This document shows positions 21,369 to 30,245 of a stretch of DNA of 64,000 nt, piece by piece. Source of the stretch: CAVXHV01 sp963761445 (GTDB lineage: Bacteria; Planctomycetota; Planctomycetia; Isosphaerales; Isosphaeraceae); NCBI GenBank assembly GCA_963761445.1, contig CAVXHV010000005.1, positions 3,224,001 to 3,288,000 of the forward strand. The letters are read 5' to 3'. A program made the translations under genes and the position numbers. The notes under the pieces are model-generated. The model was given only the letters and a program-made list of their open reading frames with translations. It was not told the origin of the DNA and did not search any database. Numbering within the stretch: the stretch's first letter is position 1; the number at the start of each line of letters is the position of its first letter.

Positions 21369-23781
21369 TCAGGCCGCTGTGGCATCGTGGATCGCGGGAA
21401 CTGCAAGATAGCCGGGCGTCTCGCGAATCTGTCGCAGGAACCGTTCTTGCGAGTGTAGTTCGAGTAAACGGCGGTACCCTCGCTGCACCAGCCGGGCGGC
21501 CCCGGCCCGGTCCGCATCGATCGACGCAGGGCGGCCACGAATCCCTTCACATCATCGAACGGCTCGATCAGAAAGCCGGTCTCTCCCGGCTGGACCAGCT
21601 CTTTCACGCCGCCGGCGCTCGAAGCCACGACCACCAGCCCTTGGGCCGTCGCCTCAAGCAAGACATTGGGCACGCCATCCCACTGAGATGTGTACAGGAA
21701 AACATCGAAGTCATGCACCGGCAACTGGTCGAAGCCGTCGAACGGACCATGAAAAGTCAGGTGAGGCCCGTGCGGCTTGGGACCATCAAAATCGAGCACA
21801 TGGCTTCCGTAGGCGTGGATTTCGAACGGATCGTCAGCGCAGGCCTGGGCAACAGCATTGAGCACGTCGACTCGTTTCTGGCGATCGAGGCGGCCGGCCC
21901 AGAGAATCTTGAGCGGTCCTTTCGCGGTGGCGATGCGTGGCGTCCGAGGTGCCTCGAGTGTGACCGGCTGATAATGTGTGATCAACCGCCTGGGGTCGAG
22001 GTGATAGATTTCCTGGATCTCGTCGAGCAGCGTTCGGTTGTCGCTAATAACGGCTGAGAGAATGTCGAAGCACCGCGGGATGTGCTCCACCGGATAGCCG
22101 ACGCGGCGACCTTCGGGCGTCGTGTCGCAGCAGAAGATGTGACCCAGGAGATGCGAGACCTGGGCGAGGGCCTTGCCGTGCGTAAGGAACGCCTCGTAGC
22201 CGACCCAGGAGTTCACGTTGTGAATCACCGCCGGCGACATCTGAAGCAGCAATCGCACCAGCAGTCGCTTGGCCTCCGCCGGTGCCAGGTGACGGTAGAG
22301 CTGCCCGAGCGGCAAGAATGTCACGTCACGAGGCAAGCGCCTGGCCCAAGGCGATTCGAAGGCCTCGGTCGCCAGGACGACGATACGGCGGGCCAACCCG
22401 TGCTCGTGTAGGGCGTGAATGTAATTCAGGGCAGTGCGATCGGACCCACCCGTGGTCAACCAGGGAACCAGGAAGACGTGGCTGGGCCAGGGCTTGCCAA
22501 GACGGCGGCATGCGTCGAGATAGGCTTCCCCAACAGGTGATTCTTGAACCTCAAGGCTCAGACGAGTGGCGCGAGCTGCTCACTGGAGGGGAATAGCAGC
22601 GGCTCGATTGCGTGGATCTCCTTCCAGTCATCGAGCAGCCAGTCGGGTAATTGTGTCGCCAGATCTTTCTCGGTGTTGCCGGTACGTTTGATCTTATGGT
22701 ATTCGGCTTTTAGCGTGATCCAGACCGGCTCTGGCAGGATCGCCTTGGCCACCCGCTTCGCCGGCCGGGCGATCCTGTGGGCCAGTTTCCGGGCGGTTCG
22801 TACGGAAGCCCGGCAAAGCGACCGCCCAGAATGATTCAGCGCGGTCGTCGCGCGCGAAGCTCCATGGAGAATTGTCCCGAAGCGGAGCCGCTCCAGAGCG
22901 CTGGCGAATTGCTCTGGCAGGTGAGGCGGCAGATAGCGACGGTACAAGGCATTGCGCCCGGAGCGAGGAGACGGAACGGTTGACTCGATCGCTGTCACAT
23001 CAGTGCTCAGTGAGGCAGAATCCGCTTCGCGGGATGGGAATTCGACACCGAACCGCTCGAGTCCCGCGAAGTCGAAGAGCTGCGTGGGTCGATACACGGC
23101 GTGGTGCTGGATGTGAAATTCCGAGCGCGAGCTGTGGCGGCGGCGATAGTAAAGCGAGGTGCCATCGACCACCTCGATGGCCACGCCGGCGGCGAGCAGC
23201 TCGCAGTGCCAGTGCCAGTCTTCCGAGCCGAAACCCGAAGTGGGACTACACTCTTTGAAGGGGACTTGCAGTGCGATCTCGCGGCGGACCAGGTTTGCTG
23301 GAAGCCAATGGCAAACGTCGATGAGTCGCTCAGGCCGGAAATCTGGATCGCTCGAAGCAATGTGCCGCCACACGACGCTTTCGTTCTCAAATATCACTGT
23401 GAACTGCGGGCTCCAGGCGGCGGGATGATCGGCCAGTTCAGCCGCTTGCAAGGCCTTGGAGATCCAGAGTCGACTCATCAGGTCGTCGGCGTCGAGGAAA
23501 TTGATGTAGCGGCCTCTTGCCTGCTTGACGCCCGAGTTGCGGGAAGGGCCCGTGTCGCCGAAATCGACCTCGTAGAGCCGCAGGTCTCTCTGTTGTTCAA
23601 AGAACGACCGCGTGCTTGTGTCCGGTCGATCAAGCACGACGACGATCTCGGATGTCACACCGTGGGCTGCCGCGCCGGCTATCGATCGGCGCACGCTGCG
23701 GAGCGTTCGGTGCGGCAGGCGACCCTCGCGGTGCGCGGTGATCACAACCGATATGTCGAAACCAGTTCTGTCCGGTGGCAT
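21369..23781 (-). CDS. Bifunctional glycosyltransferase, GT2 plus GT4 domains, frameshifted
   Basis: The N-terminal half (ATG at 23781, GGAGG upstream) is a GT-A family 2 transferase: ISVVITAHREGRL, EIVVVLDRPD, RYINFLDADDLMS, GSEDWHWHCELL. A charged linker ends WLLDDWKEIHAIEPLLF. After a one-base frame change near 22550 comes a GT-B family 4 transferase: HVFLVPWLTTGGSDRTAL, KILWAGRLDRQKRVDVL, VFLYTSQWDGVPNVLLEA, GGVKELVQPGETGFLI. A further frame change near 21510 gives the natural C-terminus (ETPGYLAVPAIHDATAA). The linker spans the break without a start signal, so I read one fused polypeptide. Likely builds a surface glycan. Confidence 0.78.
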
Positions 23782-23795
23782 GAGAGCCTCCACTG

Positions 23796-24455
23796 TCAGA
23801 GCCGCCAGACTGAGCCGACGAGCTGCGCCGGTCCACCGGCCTGGTCGACCGCCTCGATGACACCGGGAAAGTCAGCAGAATAATCGTGTCCGCTAATGAT
23901 CCCAGCGCCCGCGCTGCGGGCCCACGCAATATCCCTGGCCGTCTCGGGATAGTCGTGAATGGCGTCGAGGAAAACGAGCGCCGGCGGCTCACCGCGATAG
24001 GATTCGTAAAACGCATTCTTGCAGGATATGACAAGCTCGACGTGGTTCGTCTGAGTGAGGTAATAGAGCATCTGCGTCGCGATGTCGCGATGCTGCTCGT
24101 GAGTGAGCCCCCAGGGATTCCAGTAGAACGCGTCGACGGTGATGATCTTCTTCGCGGGATCTTTCCAGAGTGCCATATGCGTCGTGCTGACTCCCAGCAA
24201 CGTCCCGATTTCGATGATCGGCCCTGGGAGCCTGTTCGACTCCTTCACGAGCGCCTCGAGCAGTGGCAGCTCGTCGTCTCGCACCGTGCACATTCGCGGG
24301 ACGATCGGCTTGAGAGGGGCCGGGTCTTCGCCGGCCGCAGCGAGAGATCGCGGCCTGACGCGCGATCGCAGGACATGTCCGATCCTGGCCTTGAGCCGTC
24401 CCACTGTCGTGGGGCGAGGGAGAAATGAATCGCACCTGGTAACAGTCGACATCAT
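23796..24455 (-). CDS. Class I SAM-dependent methyltransferase (glycan-cluster type)
   Basis: About 219 residues. The SAM-binding motif I is IIEIGTLLGVSTTHMAL; the following acidic strand is KIITVDAF, and ALVFLDAIHDYPETARDI with GIISGHDY gives the Methyltransf_24 pattern. The start at 24455 is supported by GGAGG 6-8 bases upstream. It ends 15 bases before the GT2-GT4 fusion gene and is probably in the same operon, so the acceptor may be a sugar or a surface polymer. Acceptor identity is inferred from position only. Confidence 0.82.
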   Translation of the reverse strand: MMSTVTRCDSFLPRPTTVGRLKARIGHVLRSRVRPRSLAAAGEDPAPLKPIVPRMCTVRDDELPLLEALVKESNRLPGPIIEIGTLLGVSTTHMALWKDPAKKIITVDAFYWNPWGLTHEQHRDIATQMLYYLTQTNHVELVISCKNAFYESYRGEPPALVFLDAIHDYPETARDIAWARSAGAGIISGHDYSADFPGVIEAVDQAGGPAQLVGSVWRL

Positions 24456-24520
24456 CCATGACCTCCGGAAGATCTCGTTGGCGGTCATGCCAATCAAAAG
24501 AGTGATTCGGGTGCCTTCGT

Positions 24521-25567
24521 TCAAAACTCAGAGGGCTCGCTGAGGGTCGTGGCTCGAAGTCGCAAGTCGCGCTGGAGATTGATGAGCGACTTGCCAAGTC
24601 GCTCTCTCAGACTGTTTCGAGGAGCGAGCCATCCACGGTGCCTGCGTGCGAACCTGGTCATCCTCCTGGCCGCCTGGAGCGGAATGGCCTTGAACAGGGG
24701 TCGCGTTCGTTCTTGCTCGAGCTCGGCCAGGAGCCGATCGATCGCTGCGCTGCCGCCGCGGACCAGCGGTAGAGCGGAAGTGGGGCTGGCCTGCAAGGTT
24801 GGCCCGCGTGCGCTTCCCGCACGAAGATCGCACACCTCTGTCAGCAGGTCGAGATAATCGTAATTTGTGACAAAGAGATTCTCGATGCGCTCGAGCGTTG
24901 TTGTCACCTGCTCGTGGGATCGATCGTAGACCAATCCAAGCGAGCACTTCTGGGCCATTCCACGCAGCTCTCGCGCAAGCGCCAGGGCTCGTCGAGAATC
25001 CGGTGGGAATGTTGAGGCCAATGCGGCCAACTGCCGGCACTCGCCGATCCGCCCGAGTCCCAGCGCGATCACGATGGCGGCCCGATTCATGTCGAGGATC
25101 TCGAGCGCCAGTTCAGCGAGGTCTGAAACGGTGCCTTGGCGGTCAGCGGCGATCACGACGACGTGCTGGAGCGAAGGTTCGGCCGCTGGCCGGTCCAGCC
25201 GTCGCAAGGCCGAGCCGAAGTCCGGCAAGATCTTCAAGCGAGCCTGGCCTGGGTCTTGGTTCCTGAGCGTTTCTGTACACGCGGCACAAGTGGGCGATGT
25301 GGGGTCCGGACCGGGCCATGTGACCACCTCGGCCACGCGCTCCTGAGCGAGCGCCAGACACGAGACTTCGGCCGGCGCGCCGGTAAGGTCGATCAGAGCG
25401 AGCGGGCCCGGGAGAAACTCGAGGACAAGCGTCACGATGTAGGCGTCAAGTAAAGCAAGCTGTGCGTCGGGGACAGCGCCTCCCAGCCGTTCGCGATAGG
25501 CCCGCAGCGGGCGTGCCGCCAGATCGACTGTTGCGACCGGCTTCAACGTGTGTGCGACCACAAGCAC
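24521..25567 (-). CDS. Unknown protein in glycan cluster
   Basis: About 345 residues, not recognised. From a GTG at 25567 or 25561 (GAAAGG upstream) it reads VLVVAHTLKPVATVDLAARP, DAYIVTLVLEFLPGPLALIDL, CLALAQERVAEVVTWPG, HVVVIAADRQGTVSDLAELA, then a basic helical C-terminus. The alternation of hydrophobic strands and helices suggests a Rossmann-like fold with a methyltransferase-like strand (LALIDLTG), but no motif settles it. It sits between GT2 and methyltransferase genes on the same strand, so a role in the same glycan is likely. Confidence 0.6.
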   Translation of the reverse strand: MLVVAHTLKPVATVDLAARPLRAYRERLGGAVPDAQLALLDAYIVTLVLEFLPGPLALIDLTGAPAEVSCLALAQERVAEVVTWPGPDPTSPTCAACTETLRNQDPGQARLKILPDFGSALRRLDRPAAEPSLQHVVVIAADRQGTVSDLAELALEILDMNRAAIVIALGLGRIGECRQLAALASTFPPDSRRALALARELRGMAQKCSLGLVYDRSHEQVTTTLERIENLFVTNYDYLDLLTEVCDLRAGSARGPTLQASPTSALPLVRGGSAAIDRLLAELEQERTRPLFKAIPLQAARRMTRFARRHRGWLAPRNSLRERLGKSLINLQRDLRLRATTLSEPSEF

Positions 25568-25575
25568 CCTTTCGT

Positions 25576-26385
25576 TCAGAACGAGTGATCGGCCCGAGCG
25601 GCGGAAGCCGTGCTCAGATCGCCGACATCCGGGTGATGTCGACGATAGTAGGCGTTCGCCCGTGCGCGTTGGCGGAAGCCGCACTGGTCGAAAATTCGCT
25701 TCGATTTCGCCCGCACGGCGTCGCCGTCGCGCGCGAGTCGAAGGTTCGACAGCGGCAATTCGTAATAGAACCCGACCACGACCGGGACGAAGACGACGAG
25801 CCGGCCTTCGGCAACCAGGTGCTGCCACAACTCCCAATCTTCGTGGGGTAAAGCATCGTGGAAGCCGCCGAGGTCAAGCAATTGAAGCCGGTCGGCCAGC
25901 GCCATCGTGTCGATGTAATTCCCCTTGAAAAGGCTGGGCAGGAGACACTCGTTGCTGTAGACGCCGGTGGCCCGGTGCTGGTCTGGCTGCCGGATCAACA
26001 CGTTGCCGTAGACGGCGGTCGCGCGCGTTTGGCGAAGGGATCGATAGAGCACAGGAAGGCTCATTGGTACGACTTCGTTGTCGGCGTCAAGAAAGAAGGT
26101 GTACCGCCCACGCGCCTCCAGGAGCGCCGTGTTGCGTGTCTGCGCCGGGCCGGCATTTCGCGGGTGAATGACAACGCGCAACGGCTCGTCGGCGTAGCGC
26201 AGCTCGAGCTGCCGCAAGAGCCCATGCGATCCGTCGCGAGACGCATCATCGACCAGGAGCACTTCGACCGGGACCCTCAATCCACGGAGCAGGCGCGCTG
26301 CCCTGATCGCCGAAGCCGCCGCGCGGGCGAGGAAGAGTTCGTGATTCCAGTTTGGAATAACAATCGAAACTCCGTTATCGTCCAT
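25576..26385 (-). CDS. Family 2 glycosyltransferase
   Basis: About 269 residues with a GT-A fold: GVSIVIPNWNHELFLARA, EVLLVDDASRDGS, NAGPAQTRNTALLEARGRY, the DXD-type metal site FFLDADNEVV, and acceptor region ALPHEDWELWQHL. The ATG at 26385 is used; a GTG 12 bases upstream is possible. It overlaps the preceding gene by about 11 bases and stops 9 bases before the next, typical of operon packing. Transfers a sugar from a nucleotide sugar; the donor is unknown. Confidence 0.87.
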   Translation of the reverse strand: MDDNGVSIVIPNWNHELFLARAAASAIRAARLLRGLRVPVEVLLVDDASRDGSHGLLRQLELRYADEPLRVVIHPRNAGPAQTRNTALLEARGRYTFFLDADNEVVPMSLPVLYRSLRQTRATAVYGNVLIRQPDQHRATGVYSNECLLPSLFKGNYIDTMALADRLQLLDLGGFHDALPHEDWELWQHLVAEGRLVVFVPVVVGFYYELPLSNLRLARDGDAVRAKSKRIFDQCGFRQRARANAYYRRHHPDVGDLSTASAARADHSF

Positions 26386-27454
26386 GGATTTGACCACAAT
26401 TATTCAAGGATTCAGTCAGTCGGTTTGGGCCAGAACCGGTGTGGAGCGACGAGCGTGCAGATTGAGGCCCGGTGCGCAGACCGAAGGCGGCCAGCAACCG
26501 AGACAGCTCGTCCTCGAGGCGCGGCCGCGAGACGTAATTTGCCCGGAGCTGCTCGGCCCGCTGGGAAAACCGGCAGGACCGGAGCGTGGCGATCAGGTCC
26601 TCTTCGCGGACCAGGGAATCGGCCAGCGGTGGTTCCTGCGGAACCTCAAGCACGTCGCCTATCACCTTGATCGCGGCGCAGCCGGCCGAAACCGATCGCC
26701 GGTACCGCAGCGATTCAAAGTAGAAGCCATTCGATTGGCCAAACCATATATGGCATTGCGCAAGGCCAAGAATGTGTTCGACCTGGCTGCCGGTCCAGGG
26801 CGAACAGCCCAGGTCGGCAAGCGCCGCGGAGTCGCTCAGGTAGACCAATCCACGCGGGTCGAACTCGGAAACGAGGAGGTCGGCGAGCCAGATCCGATCG
26901 TGATTCTTGATTCCGAGATGCACCCAGGGCAGCGGCCGGTTTTCGAGCGACAGGGCCGGTGTGGCGTCAAGTGAGTCGGCCTCGGCGTTGAGCAGCCCGT
27001 CGAAGATGTGGTGAAAAGGCATCCGGTGCTTCCGAAACGCGCGATCATTCTGCGGAAGAATTCCTACATCGACGATCGCGTCGGCGCCAACGCGCCGGCT
27101 GGCTCGCAGGTTGCTCTTGAACCAGGTCGAGGTGACCGGCTCGACCGACAAACTCAGAAGGACGCGGGTCCGCTTCCGAACCGCGCGGAGCGACCGCGCT
27201 ATCGATTCCCCGCCGTTTGCGCGGAGAATCTCGCTCAGTCCGCTGAGAATGCAAAGATCGAGAGATCCTTGAGGAATCTCCGCGAGCTCGCAACCGAGGA
27301 CCGGGATGCCCAGACCTCTCAATGCCTGGCGAATACGAGTGGCATAGCCGTGGTAGTAGTCGTTCCCAGGACCTGGAGAGACGACGACAACCGGCGCGGC
27401 GACACGAGCGCTTGCATTCGAGCCTGCATCAATTCGCTGGCGCGAATCGCTCAT
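26375..27454 (-). CDS. Glycosyltransferase-like protein, first gene of the glycan operon
   Basis: 359 residues. Starts at an ATG with AGGAG 8 bases upstream. The sequence has GT-B-like features: VVVVSPGPGNDYYHGYATR, LDLCILSGLSEIL, RTRVLLSLSVEPVTSTWF, GLVYLSDSAAL, WFGQSNGFYFESLRYRRS, then GCAAIKVIGDVLEVPQ, resembling CgeB-like glycan-modifying proteins. The C-terminal 40 residues are low in conservation. As the first minus-strand gene, its promoter should lie within 27455-27800. Assignment is by pattern only. Confidence 0.65.
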   Translation of the reverse strand: MSDSRQRIDAGSNASARVAAPVVVVSPGPGNDYYHGYATRIRQALRGLGIPVLGCELAEIPQGSLDLCILSGLSEILRANGGESIARSLRAVRKRTRVLLSLSVEPVTSTWFKSNLRASRRVGADAIVDVGILPQNDRAFRKHRMPFHHIFDGLLNAEADSLDATPALSLENRPLPWVHLGIKNHDRIWLADLLVSEFDPRGLVYLSDSAALADLGCSPWTGSQVEHILGLAQCHIWFGQSNGFYFESLRYRRSVSAGCAAIKVIGDVLEVPQEPPLADSLVREEDLIATLRSCRFSQRAEQLRANYVSRPRLEDELSRLLAAFGLRTGPQSARSSLHTGSGPNRLTESLNNCGQIHGR

Positions 27455-27805
27455 ATTCGAAACTCCTGGCCCGAGCCCGACAGTGGTCCGCCGGTATTAT
27501 CGACAATTCTGACCTGAGCCAGCACGTTCCACGCGCGATGGGGTTAAGTTTTCTTGTCGGGGTTGCGGTGCGGCAAACGACGTTCGAAAAGTGTGCATTC
27601 TGGTCCGTGTTCAGTCGGTCTTCGCAGTTAACCCGCTATTCGCACGCCCCGTCTTCGGCGTGGTTTGCCGAAGCAGCCGAGTTTTCTGGGCGGGCGTGGG
27701 CGGCGGTATGATGCGTGAAGAAAGAGATGCGTGAAGAAAGAGCGGCAGAGTGACGAGGTGCCGATTCGAATGTTCCCGTTGACTAGCGACCGGAACCATC
27801 GATGA
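27455..27805. other. Gap with short VWA-like 3'-end remnant and tandem duplication
   Basis: About 350 bases with no supported gene. It contains a 16-base unit repeated twice in tandem (27711-27726 and 27727-27742) and, at 27700-27720, 21 bases identical to 28408-28428. The segment around 27688-27720 resembles the 3' end of the VWA gene at 21.3 kb. The promoter of the glycan operon probably lies in its left part. Confidence 0.5.
27700..27720 (+). repeat. 21-bp direct repeat, copy 1
   Basis: Identical to 28408-28428. The two copies enclose the toxin-antitoxin remnant; both resemble the 3' end of the VWA gene near 21.29-21.32 kb. Confidence 0.8.
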
Positions 27806-27913
27806 CTACGTTGCCTCTGCTGTTTGGGACTCCACCAGAATTGTCAGGTCACCACTTCTACGCGAATCTCGGTGGACGAAATAGATAACGCAATTGGTGT
27901 CGAGATAAACCAT
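27806..27913 (-). pseudogene. Truncated PIN-domain (VapC-like) toxin
   Basis: The start overlaps the stop of the antitoxin-like gene in a TGATG arrangement, as in many toxin-antitoxin operons. It opens with the PIN-domain signature MVYLDTNCVIYFV, including the first catalytic Asp, then loses similarity and stops after 35 residues. A full PIN toxin is about 130 residues, and the remaining acidic residues are not found downstream, so this is a remnant without RNase activity. Confidence 0.72.
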
Positions 27914-28245
27914 CACGGTTTCAAGTTCTCTTGGGATTGGCGTGCAGCTCGACTCTGCTCCTGAAGAACTTCAATACCCCGCTGGTGTTCGTCCCATTCC
28001 TCCCGGATGCGCTCCAGTGCGGCTGCGGAGTCCAGGCCGCTGCTAATCTTGCTTCCAGGCGAGACTGGCATATCGCAAATTGCCTGCATTCGCTGCCAGA
28101 AGGGATCGTCCTTCGGTAATTCGATAACGGCTTGCCGCCGGAGCATTACAGTCACACGCCCCGGTGACAGGTTTGGCTTCTCGTCCAGCTCCAGCGTGCC
28201 GTCAGGCTTTAACGTCCCCTAAATCACGGCTTCGGTCGGGCTCAT
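27913..28245 (-). pseudogene. Antitoxin-like gene with in-frame stop codon
   Basis: Read from the ATG at 28245: MSPTEAVI, then an in-frame TAG at 28219-28221, then GTLKPDGTLELDEKPNLSPG and RVTVMLRRQAVIELPKDDPF to a stop at 27913. The continued similarity to the PIN-antitoxin type (short beta-rich N-terminus, helical C-terminus EEWDEHQRGIEVLQEQS) argues that the TAG is a mutation or a sequence error. Restart at an internal ATG (28155 or 28146) would give about 80 residues. Partner of the truncated PIN toxin directly downstream. Confidence 0.68.
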
Positions 28246-28313
28246 CGCGCGCCTCCAAACATTGAACTACAATCCTATTTTATCGAAAAACCAGCGCCGC
28301 CGGCCAGGCACAA

Positions 28314-28430
28314 AACTGGGCCCGCATCTCTCGCGGGGCCGCCGCATATTGCCTGAGCGATGATGTCAGGGACCCGGTGCTCGAAGCATTGTGGTCGGGC
28401 GGCGGAAGCGGCGGTATGATGCGTGAAGGG
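28314..28430 (+). pseudogene. 3' fragment of a second VWA gene
   Basis: Translates to WARISRGAAAYCLSDDVRD, then PVLEALWSGGGSGGM. This aligns with the C-terminus of the VWA protein at 20178-21319 (MARVSRGVAAYCSTDDIGN, then LVFDSFVGGRRKRRY). No upstream part of the VWA gene is present. It ends at the 21-bp direct repeat. Confidence 0.65.
28408..28428 (+). repeat. 21-bp direct repeat, copy 2
   Basis: Identical to 27700-27720; lies within the VWA 3' fragment. Confidence 0.8.
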
Positions 28431-28458
28431 AGAGACCTCGCCGGGCCGGAGGGCAGCC

Positions 28459-29175
28459 GTGAATCGCCAATCAGCCGCCGACATATACGGAGGGACGAAG
28501 CCGGCAGATTTGCCGGTTTACTCGATCCTGGACGCTGCGCGATACCTCAGGCTGCCTTCAGCGACTGTTCGCTCATGGGCGCTTGGGCGGCAATATCCTA
28601 CGCGAACTGGGGACGCCAAATTCCTTCCGCTGATCGATGTCGCCGACCCGACCGGCCGGTTGCTTTCCTTCATGAATCTCGCCGAGCTTCACGTGCTTGG
28701 CTCGATTCGCCGCGCGCACCAGGTCAAACTGCCGGCTGTCCGTAAGGCGATCGACTACTTGCGCGCCAAGTTGAAGTCGGACCATCCCCTTCTCGATCGT
28801 CAGATGCTCACTGACGGCAAGGATCTGTTCATCGAGCGTTACGAGCATCTGGTAAACATTTCGCAGCACGGCCAGATTTCAATGCGCGAGATCATGGGCG
28901 CCTACCTGGATCGCATCAAATGGGACCGCGGGGGAATGCCCGTTCGGCTGTTTCCGTTCACTCGCGACCGCTACGCGGAATCGCCGCAAATCATCTCCAT
29001 CGACCCCAGAATTCGATTCGGAAAGCCGTGCATCAGCGGAACAAGGATTCCCACGGCAATGATCCTGGAGCGCCACCAGGCCGGCGACTCAATCGACTTG
29101 CTCGCAAAGGACTACGGCCGGCATGCCGAGGAAATCGAGGAAGCCATCCGGTACGAAGGCCGGATTGCTGCTTAA
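28459..29175 (+). CDS. DUF433 / MerR-like HTH protein, antitoxin-type
   Basis: About 238 residues from a GTG with GGAGGG upstream. The N-terminal half has a helix-turn-helix (VYSILDAARYLRLPSATVRS) followed by a linker domain. The C-terminal 75 residues are a DUF433 domain (SIDPRIRFGKPCISGTRIPT, then GDSIDLLAKDYGRHAEEIEEA). DUF433 proteins are often antitoxins beside a PIN-like toxin; no such partner follows here, so it is an orphan or a stand-alone regulator. Intact and full length. Confidence 0.85.
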   Translation: MNRQSAADIYGGTKPADLPVYSILDAARYLRLPSATVRSWALGRQYPTRTGDAKFLPLIDVADPTGRLLSFMNLAELHVLGSIRRAHQVKLPAVRKAIDYLRAKLKSDHPLLDRQMLTDGKDLFIERYEHLVNISQHGQISMREIMGAYLDRIKWDRGGMPVRLFPFTRDRYAESPQIISIDPRIRFGKPCISGTRIPTAMILERHQAGDSIDLLAKDYGRHAEEIEEAIRYEGRIAA

Positions 29176-29610
29176 TTACGGATGTTGCCACTCGGCGCCG
29201 TGCCGCTCGAGCACGACGTGTTGACCCACTTCGCGCACACCGAGGTCGGCGCTCGGAGAATGCACCAGGAAGCGTATTTCGCTCTTCTCAAATCGACCTC
29301 GCGTCACCTTGCCGACGTCAAACACGACGATCCACTGGTTCGGTTCGTAGGGCGACGGCCATAGAACATCGGCGGTCTCGCCCGGTGCGGCGATTGTTTT
29401 CTCGCGAACCGTAGTCTCGAGCGTGACATCCAAGAGCGGTTCGCTCCGCCGAGTTCTCAGGACGTGTGGCCCAGGTATCCCAGTCGACTCGACTAACGCA
29501 CCCGAAGGAGTCTGGTTCTCCTGGTAGATTGAAATAAAAACCAAGTACAGGTAGATCATCAATACCGACAGCGCGGTCGTTACGCCGATCCGCACGAAGA
29601 GTCTGAACAT
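29176..29610 (-). CDS. Single-pass membrane protein of unknown function
   Basis: About 144 residues from an ATG with CAGGAG 7 bases upstream. One N-terminal membrane segment (TALSVLMIYLYLVFI) anchors a beta-rich extracytoplasmic part (LLDVTLETTVREKTIAAPGE, WIVVFDVGKVTRGRFEKSEI). Not recognised. It is the last gene of a run of three on the minus strand, 43 bases after the nucleotidyltransferase-like gene. Confidence 0.65.
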   Translation of the reverse strand: MFRLFVRIGVTTALSVLMIYLYLVFISIYQENQTPSGALVESTGIPGPHVLRTRRSEPLLDVTLETTVREKTIAAPGETADVLWPSPYEPNQWIVVFDVGKVTRGRFEKSEIRFLVHSPSADLGVREVGQHVVLERHGAEWQHP

Positions 29611-29653
29611 GGTCTGACTCCTGAGCACGGTTCTAGCCGATGACGTTGCAGGC

Positions 29654-30244
29654 TCAACCCTCCGGGTTGTCCAGAAGTTCCTTCAGTTTTGGCGCGAGCT
29701 CCGCCGGCAGCTTGGGCAACCAGGATTCGTCGATCAATTCGACGCCGATCATGTCGCGGAGGTGCGTTCGATCCTTGTCGCGAAATGAAGTCAGTTTCAT
29801 CCTCACAAGCGACTCGAACGCGACCACGTTGTGTGCGCCGACGATTTTCGACTCGGTGACTTCGGGCGCGGGGATTGGATCGGTGGAGCGAATTTTTTCG
29901 CCGGCAAACAGGATATGGACTGCGTCCCGCGCCTTGGCTGCGGGACCGTCAAGGAACATATCGATGCCCTTGACGTGCCGGAATATGAAGCCGGCCTTCG
30001 CGAGCGTGCTTTTCACCGCTTCGATGTCGGCACGCCTGATAAGCAAGTCAACGTCCTGAGTGTTCCGCACTGCGGCTTCATCGACCGTCGCAACCCAGGC
30101 TGCCACAGCATTTCCCCCGACGACGGCATATGCAATCCCAGCCGCCTCGAGGGCAGCGGCGGCCCGGTGCAGTCGCTCTCGAACTTTTTCCACGGCTCGA
30201 ACCATCCTGTCCAGGATTTCTTCGGTCAGGTGAAGCTCGTTCAT
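29654..30244 (-). CDS. Nucleotidyltransferase-fold protein
   Basis: 196 residues. The core YAVVGGNAVAAWVAT followed by NTQDVDLLI matches the GG...[D/x]D pattern of the polymerase-beta-like nucleotidyltransferase superfamily (as in AbiEii or aminoglycoside nucleotidyltransferase relatives). The later part (VVAFESLVRMKLTSFRDKDR, THLRDMIGVELID) fits the helical half. It starts one base after the stop of the upstream barrel-type gene, so the two are translationally coupled. Substrate unknown; without a kinase-type or HEPN partner nearby a toxin role is only a possibility. Confidence 0.78.
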   Translation of the reverse strand: MNELHLTEEILDRMVRAVEKVRERLHRAAAALEAAGIAYAVVGGNAVAAWVATVDEAAVRNTQDVDLLIRRADIEAVKSTLAKAGFIFRHVKGIDMFLDGPAAKARDAVHILFAGEKIRSTDPIPAPEVTESKIVGAHNVVAFESLVRMKLTSFRDKDRTHLRDMIGVELIDESWLPKLPAELAPKLKELLDNPEG

Positions 30245-30245
30245 C

